Positions 59,201-64,000 of a stretch of DNA of 64,000 nt are shown here, piece after piece (positions within the stretch are counted from its first letter, which is position 1; every line of letters starts with the position of its first letter). The stretch covers positions 1 through 64,000 of the forward strand of contig CAMNXA010000014.1 in the NCBI GenBank assembly GCA_946566685.1. Direction: 5' to 3'. A program made the translations under genes and the position numbers. Below the pieces are notes generated by a model. It did not search any database. It was given only the letters and a program-made list of their open reading frames with translations, and was not told where the DNA came from. Origin of the DNA: an uncultured Lachnospiraceae bacterium. GTDB taxonomy: Bacteria > Bacillota > Clostridia > Lachnospirales > Lachnospiraceae.

Positions 59201-59261
59201 GTATTGTTTCCTCCTTTAACACCTTTCTCTTTCTCTACTATATATACGAAAGATTGTATAA

Positions 59262-59295
59262 AAATATATAAACCTGCCGGTGATGCCGTGCAGGT
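59262..59295 (-). terminator. possible terminator between prepilin peptidase and pilM genes
   Basis: minus strand ACCTGC...GCAGGT followed by TTATATATTTTTAT; short 6-bp core stem. Confidence 0.5.
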
Positions 59296-59316
59296 ATTTT
59301 TCTAAGCCATATAAAA

Positions 59317-60072
59317 TCACAGAAACTGCCCTAAATACCATGTAAGCATCTGATCTCCCCACAGCGCCGCCACAAAGACTCCCATGGAAAGATACGGGCC
59401 CATCGCCAGTGTACGGCCTTCACCGCTCACTTTCATGCGTATCACATGGATGACCGCACCAAGGATGCACCCTAGAAGAAAAGCCAATATGATCAATTTC
59501 CAGCCGAGCAACAGCCCGCAGGCCGCCATCAGCTTCACATCACCGCCGCCGATTGCCCGGCCGCCGGTAGCATAATACAGTATCGCCAAAAAAGCACTGA
59601 CAGATAGGAGACCGATCAGGTAGGTCAGGTAATTCCGATAGTCCGTAACCACCCTGATCAGTCCCAGTGCCAGTATGAACAAATTGATCCCAAAAGGAAT
59701 CTCATAGGTTCTAAAATCAATCACGCTCAAAACAAGGAGCGCAGAAGCCAATAAACAATAGAGTAGGGATTCTATGTTCAGGCCGCCTGTCCAAACGATC
59801 AAAACGTATAAGATTCCGTTCGCCGCCTCAATCAGAGGATACTGGACAGAAAGTTTGGCGCCGCATTTGCGGCACTTGCCCCGCAGTGCAAGGAAACTTA
59901 TCACCGGTATCATATCGTACCATTTCAGACGATATCCACAGCTCATGCAGTGGGAACCTGTCTTTACGATATCCTCTTTCTCCGGAATACGGAAGATGCA
60001 GACATTTAAGAAGCTGCCTATCACGATGCCGAAGAGGAATATGATGATGTATAGTATGATATCTGGTAACAT
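59317..60072 (-). CDS. type IV prepilin peptidase (PilD-like)
   Basis: IGSFLNVCIFRIPEKEDIVKTGSHCMSCGYRLKWYDMIPVISFLALRGKCRKCGAKLSVQYPLIEA; catalytic GGGDVKLMAACGLLLG. Confidence 0.97.
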   Translation of the reverse strand: MLPDIILYIIIFLFGIVIGSFLNVCIFRIPEKEDIVKTGSHCMSCGYRLKWYDMIPVISFLALRGKCRKCGAKLSVQYPLIEAANGILYVLIVWTGGLNIESLLYCLLASALLVLSVIDFRTYEIPFGINLFILALGLIRVVTDYRNYLTYLIGLLSVSAFLAILYYATGGRAIGGGDVKLMAACGLLLGWKLIILAFLLGCILGAVIHVIRMKVSGEGRTLAMGPYLSMGVFVAALWGDQMLTWYLGQFL

Positions 60073-60118
60073 GTATTGTCCTTCTGTAGGGTGTAGATTA
60101 ACGTATTACCCCCCCCTG

Positions 60119-60154
60119 TGCAAAACAGCGTTTGTATGTACATGCTGTTTTGCA
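60119..60154. other. perfect 11-bp inverted repeat in pilin-pilD intergenic region
   Basis: TGCAAAACAGC (60119-60129), 14-nt loop, GCTGTTTTGCA (60144-60154). Confidence 0.9.
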
Positions 60155-60217
60155 TAGAGAGCGAGGGGTGTCTTTCATATATTATGACCGACATATACGT
60201 CTTGGTTTCTGGTTTTA

Positions 60218-60733
60218 TCAGGTTCCAGGTGTAGGTGTGCTAGGAGCTGTGGTAGCACCTAACATTCTGTTACTAAACGTACCTTCCGTCTCTTCGTTGG
60301 CTGCAGAATATGTGAAGTTAAGACTGCCATCATTAACCGTCCATGCAATGGTGTAGTCCTCCCATGCGGTTCTGCTCTGCCTTCTTGTATGTAACACATT
60401 ACTTGCATCCAATAAACCTGCATCAGCCAGAGCTGCGCCCTCGAAAGTGCTAAGATCCAAAGTCTGATCCGCTGTTCCGATGGTGATGCTTCCTCTATCC
60501 GGATCTACAGCCGCCTCCGGATCAGCTGCATAAATCTGCAGTGCCGTTACGATTTCCGCTGCGTTCTGTAAATCTGTTGAGTTACGTGATCTCTCCACAT
60601 ATCTTAAGTACTGAGGTGCCAGTACTACGAGCAGGATTGCCATAATGGCAATAACGATAATCAGCTCGACAAGGGAGAAACCTTTGTCATTCATTCTTTC
60701 TTTTCTCATTGCTTCTTTCTCCTTTTCCATCAT
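60218..60733 (-). CDS. type IV pilin (probable major pilin)
   Basis: MRKERMNDKG-FSLVELIIVIAIMAILLVVLAPQYLRYVERSRNSTDLQNAAEIVTALQIYAADPE. Confidence 0.93.
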   Translation of the reverse strand: MMEKEKEAMRKERMNDKGFSLVELIIVIAIMAILLVVLAPQYLRYVERSRNSTDLQNAAEIVTALQIYAADPEAAVDPDRGSITIGTADQTLDLSTFEGAALADAGLLDASNVLHTRRQSRTAWEDYTIAWTVNDGSLNFTYSAANEETEGTFSNRMLGATTAPSTPTPGT

Positions 60734-60798
60734 AAAAAATTGTTTTGTGTTGCTTTATCTTAAACGCAGCCGCTCCCTACCTGGCGGCCGGGCTTAAT

Positions 60799-61071
60799 TC
60801 AATTGTTATCTGCGGCAATAGCCTCTTTTACTGCATTCCAATCAACTTGTATATCTGCGAAAGGGAATGCCGGCCCGTTTCCTGTGTACCATGTGAAGAT
60901 GGGTTCTTTGTGAATTAGTTGTCTGTCCAGCAGCTGACTGCTATTTTCATCCGTATATACAACTTCCGCTGAAATAAAATTAATATCGTCATCTTCCGGA
61001 TATGTAGCATCTTTTAAGCCAAGCCATTGGTTTGGGTAATTCTTTATCATCTCTTCTTTGGTCAGTCTCAT
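60799..61071 (-). CDS. small hypothetical protein of clostridial accessory type
   Basis: MRLTKEEMIKNYPNQWLGLKDATYPEDDDINFISAEVVYTDENSSQLLDRQLIHKEPIFTWYTGNGPAF...; AAGGAG ribosome-binding site before ATG 61071 (ORF-track start 61098 too early). Confidence 0.65.
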   Translation of the reverse strand: MRLTKEEMIKNYPNQWLGLKDATYPEDDDINFISAEVVYTDENSSQLLDRQLIHKEPIFTWYTGNGPAFPFADIQVDWNAVKEAIAADNN

Positions 61072-61110
61072 ACCTTTACTCCTTTCCAGTATCAGCATCC
61101 TTTCCCATGA

Positions 61111-61134
61111 ATATCTGTATCAACAGGGAAAGGA
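61111..61134 (-). repeat. leader direct repeat copy 1
   Basis: ATATCTGTATCAACAGGGAAAGGA; 22/24 identical to 61392-61415. Confidence 0.9.
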
Positions 61135-61145
61135 TACTTAATATA

Positions 61146-61361
61146 CTACGCAGATTCTTTCTGCCGTGTTCTTTGAGAAAAAACGTACATGTTACCGTCA
61201 TTTCCCCGAAGTTTCAGATGCCTGACCAGCTGGCAGTCCTCTCTTGTCCAAACAGGAATTTCCACACCCGTGTCAATCAGGGCATTACATCCCGGAAAAA
61301 TTCCCAACTCAATAACAGGTCTCAGAGATTCACTTGTCAATCTTTTTACCATGTAATGCAT
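61146..61361 (-). pseudogene. probable truncated/internally deleted retropepsin-like aspartic protease remnant
   Basis: 71 aa with NALIDTGVEIPVWT (retropepsin DTG active-site motif) but stops shortly after; too short for a full retropepsin fold. Confidence 0.5.
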
Positions 61362-61391
61362 ACTTCATTCTTGCCCTCCTTTCCTCTTTTC

Positions 61392-61415
61392 ATATCTATC
61401 TCAACAGGGAAAGGA
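61392..61415 (-). repeat. leader direct repeat copy 2
   Basis: ATATCTATCTCAACAGGGAAAGGA; 22/24 identical to 61111-61134. Confidence 0.9.
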
Positions 61416-61466
61416 GCCGTTCGCCTTATCCCTGATATTTTCTTTCACAGGGATATAAGCGTCCGC

Positions 61467-61475
61467 ATTATATCA
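61467..61475 (-). promoter_or_regulatory. putative extended -10 promoter of the small-gene cassette
   Basis: minus strand TGATATAAT (TGN-TATAAT); no good -35. Confidence 0.45.
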
Positions 61476-61510
61476 TATATATGTAATTTGAAAATAAATA
61501 GAATTGCAAT

Positions 61511-61807
61511 TTACACTAAAAACGCATCATAGTATTTCATCAGCATTTCATCTGTCGTATTATATTGATTATCCCCAATAAAATAATCTGTCAGTTCCTC
61601 AATGCAAAAATTTAATTCTCCCAGCCGGAATTTATTTTTCGGATCAGCACATGTCAATTTGAGCAAATCCACTGCTTTTTCATAAAAACGCTTCTTTTTT
61701 TCATCCTCATTTTTGTTTTTATACTTAATTGCCCGATTAACTTCACTGCCAATATTAGAGATTTGTTCTCCAATCCCCATTTCAAACCATCTTAAAGTTC
61801 TATCCAC
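61511..61807 (-). CDS. small helical hypothetical protein
   Basis: 98 aa, GTG start; DRTLRWFEMGIGEQISNIGSEVNRAIKYKNKNEDEKKKRFYEKAVDLLKLTCADPKNKFRLGELNFCIEELTDYFIGDNQYNTTDEMLMKYYDAFLV. Confidence 0.65.
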   Translation of the reverse strand: MDRTLRWFEMGIGEQISNIGSEVNRAIKYKNKNEDEKKKRFYEKAVDLLKLTCADPKNKFRLGELNFCIEELTDYFIGDNQYNTTDEMLMKYYDAFLV

Positions 61808-61858
61808 TTATTCACAACCTCCACGATTTTCTTTCGTGCCGCTGGACTAATATAAAAC

Positions 61859-63073
61859 TTACAGGTTATCCAATGCCGCATACATATTCACCATCGGCGC
61901 CATAACAGCCGCGATCAGGATACCTACCACGCCTGCCAGCACAATAATGATCATCGGCTCCATGGCCGCCATCAGGGACTGCACCGCCATCTCCACTTCT
62001 TCCTCATAATAATCTGCCAGCTTATTGAGCATCTCCTCGGTGGAACCTGCTTCCTCACCGATCCTTACCATATGATAGACCATAGGTGGATACAATCCAC
62101 TGGTCTGCAAGGGCTGGGAAAGCGGCACGCCAATCATAATCTGCTCTAACGCCTCTTTGAGGGACTCTTTAAACCATATATTTGTCATCGTATCCGCCAC
62201 GATATCCACCGCCTCAATCAATGGTACACCGGCCGTCAACAGGGTACTCAATGTTCTGGCCATCTGAGCACAAGCTGATTTCACCACCAGATTCTTGATC
62301 GCGGGAATCTTTAACTGCAACTTACCAAAAAGATGTTTGCCTGAACTGGTCTTGGCGTAAGTCTTGAGTACAAACACAATGGCAACCACCACCGGAATAA
62401 TGATAAACCAGTTATTCTTTATAAAATTACTAAGTGCAATCACTGCGAGCGTGATTCCCGGAAGTTCTGCATCCAGCTGTTCAAACATATCCATATAACG
62501 CGGGATAACGAACACCAGCATAACAATCACCACCGCTACCGCCACACAGGCCACCACAATCGGGTAAATCATGGCTTTCTTGACCATAGCCTGAGTCTTG
62601 GCCGATTTCTCGAACTGTATCGCCATACGCTCCATGGCCGTGTCCAGACTACCGGAAGCCTCACCGGCCCTGGCCATCTGTACCAGCAGTTCCGGGAACA
62701 CTCCGGGATGCTGCGCCATGGAATCCGCAAAACTCTCGCCCTTCTCCACGTCCGCACGCACCGCGTAGATTGCTTTCTGCATCTTTTTGTTCTCTGTGGA
62801 ATCAGCCAGCATATTGAGTGTCTCTATGATGGTAACGCCCGCCCTGGTGATACTGGCAAACTGTCTACAGAACACCGCCATATCACGCGGTGTCGGCTTG
62901 CCGCCAAAGTCAATACTGATATCCTTGGTCAGCATATTTTGCTCTGTTATTTCAAGCACAATAAGACCCTGATTTTTCAGATCCCTGAGTACGAGTTCTT
63001 TGTTATCAGCGTCTTTACTGCCTTTGATTTCTTTTCCGCCTTTATCGATCGCGACATAACCCCAAGCCGCCAT
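61859..63073 (-). CDS. pilC: type II secretion F / PilC-family inner membrane platform protein
   Basis: FCRQFASITRAGVTIIETLNMLADS...FPELLVQMARAGEASGSLDTAMERMA; second repeat ARTLSTLLTAGVPLIEAVDIVADT. Confidence 0.96.
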   Translation of the reverse strand: MAAWGYVAIDKGGKEIKGSKDADNKELVLRDLKNQGLIVLEITEQNMLTKDISIDFGGKPTPRDMAVFCRQFASITRAGVTIIETLNMLADSTENKKMQKAIYAVRADVEKGESFADSMAQHPGVFPELLVQMARAGEASGSLDTAMERMAIQFEKSAKTQAMVKKAMIYPIVVACVAVAVVIVMLVFVIPRYMDMFEQLDAELPGITLAVIALSNFIKNNWFIIIPVVVAIVFVLKTYAKTSSGKHLFGKLQLKIPAIKNLVVKSACAQMARTLSTLLTAGVPLIEAVDIVADTMTNIWFKESLKEALEQIMIGVPLSQPLQTSGLYPPMVYHMVRIGEEAGSTEEMLNKLADYYEEEVEMAVQSLMAAMEPMIIIVLAGVVGILIAAVMAPMVNMYAALDNL

Positions 63074-63275
63074 AGCAATTCCCCCAATTCATTTCTATAT
63101 CGGCATAATAAAGTACGGACTTCATCACTGAAAGCCATCTATGTCTTATCTACATCCAATATCAGGCGCCCCTTAATTCACCATAATATGGATCATCTAA
63201 TATTATCCGGTACTAATTTACTACATAGTCTACCATAATTCTGTGGTTTTTTCAATAGTAGAAAAGCAAACTCTA

Positions 63276-63566
63276 TCATTCTCCTGCACTTTTGTATTTT
63301 TCCAGTTCTTCTTTCAGTTTCCTATTGTCTGCCTTTAAAGTTTCGATTTCTGTCAGTATAATATGATACTCCGGCAAAAGATATCCCACCGTTCTGCGCT
63401 TGCGCGGAAGTATCACACGAATAAAGACCATCGAACACACAAACTCTGTTGCCATGATACAGAACACAACCAGCAAAACAATAATCCATTTGTTATCACT
63501 TACCAATTCTGAACTCCAAAATGTTGATAAAGTATTAAAAATATTTCCCATTCCATTCACCTTCAT
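63276..63566 (-). CDS. hypothetical membrane protein with C-terminal coiled coil
   Basis: 96 aa; TM WIIVLLVVFCIMATEFVCSMVFIRVI and TEIETLKADNRKLKEELEKYK. Confidence 0.5.
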   Translation of the reverse strand: MKVNGMGNIFNTLSTFWSSELVSDNKWIIVLLVVFCIMATEFVCSMVFIRVILPRKRRTVGYLLPEYHIILTEIETLKADNRKLKEELEKYKSAGE

Positions 63567-63663
63567 TATTTACTTTGTTGTAAAGTTTGCCTTCCATTGC
63601 CATTATAAGCATAATTCCGACAAAAGTAAATATATTCTGGTAAAATATGACAAATAACTCATG

Positions 63664-64000
63664 TTATTCCTTATTGTTTTTGAGTACACCATGTCGGTTC
63701 ATTCCAGCTAACAGAATTACAAAAGCTAGACTTGCAACCGCTTCCCATATGAATCCCATAGTACAGGCCGGATTCCGATAGGTCAGCGTCACTTTTCCGC
63801 ACCCTCCCTGAGTGGAAATCAAAATGTTATCGTTCTCCAGTTGTTCTATAAATAGCGGGCGCTTTGTCCCATCCTTTTCAGTCAAAAACGCTCGCAAATG
63901 ACTATCGTATGCAAAGGACAGCGTATATTCTCCGGCTTCCTGTGCTTCAAAGACAACGGTCTCCATATTGATATCCGTCAAAGGGATCCGTTCTCCATCA
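63664..64000 (-). CDS. C-terminal part of a YfhO-like membrane protein, truncated by window edge
   Basis: frame stays open to the window end (...DGERIPLTDINMETVVFEAQEAGEYTLSFAYDSHLRAFL...) with C-terminal TM FIWEAVASLAFVILLAGM. Confidence 0.5.
   Translation of the reverse strand, partial: DGERIPLTDINMETVVFEAQEAGEYTLSFAYDSHLRAFLTEKDGTKRPLFIEQLENDNILISTQGGCGKVTLTYRNPACTMGFIWEAVASLAFVILLAGMNRHGVLKNNKE

Noticed and set aside
60734-60800. GC-rich stem (GCCGC...GCGGC) before the pilin gene considered as a c-di-GMP riboswitch
   Set aside because: Lacks recognisable GEMM-I or c-di-GMP-II conserved cores; could be a simple terminator-like hairpin without a U tract.
61801-61870. Minus-strand peptide ...KFYISPAARKKIVEVVNKWIEL* upstream of the 98-aa ORF, suggestive of a nucleotidyltransferase N-terminus
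   Set aside because: Only about 22 codons, overlaps the pilC 3' end, no start codon and no catalytic motif.
63074-63275. pilC upstream region considered as a c-di-GMP riboswitch or strong promoter
   Set aside because: Only a weak TTGAAA-N17-TAGACT match and no conserved riboswitch core seen by eye; a covariance-model search would be needed.

Overview
This window reads as part of a motile Lachnospiraceae/Clostridia-type chromosome. That assignment is an inference from gene families and order. Every convincing gene is on the minus strand except one.

(1) About 1-38.6 kb is a near-complete flagellar/chemotaxis (fla/che) locus. In transcription order it runs flgB-flgC-fliE-fliF-fliG-fliH-fliI-fliJ-motE/ylxF-fliK-flgD-flg_new-flgE, then flbD-motA-motB-fliL-fliM-fliY-cheY-fliO-fliP-fliQ-fliR-flhB-flhA-flhF-flhG-PilZ-cheB-cheA-cheW-cheC-cheD-hyp-fliA-fapA-hyp-DUF6115-like-YceG-like-MCP. 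A hairpin terminator and an extended -10 promoter between flgE and flbD suggest at least two transcription units.

(2) About 38.6-41.7 kb holds codY and topA.

(3) One plus-strand gene, an Rpn/PD-(D/E)XK-type nuclease, lies behind a perfect-consensus promoter and a near-consensus CodY box.

(4) About 43.1-63.1 kb is a type IV pilus locus: pilC, pilin, prepilin peptidase, a PilM-PilN fusion, PilO, four minor-pilin-like proteins of which two are very large, and a 1712-aa secreted repeat protein. No PilB/PilT ATPase is visible. A small cassette containing a truncated retropepsin-like ORF and duplicated structured leaders splits pilC from the pilin gene.

No tRNA, rRNA, CRISPR array or IS element was recognised. 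All family calls come from reading the translations by eye; no database search was run.
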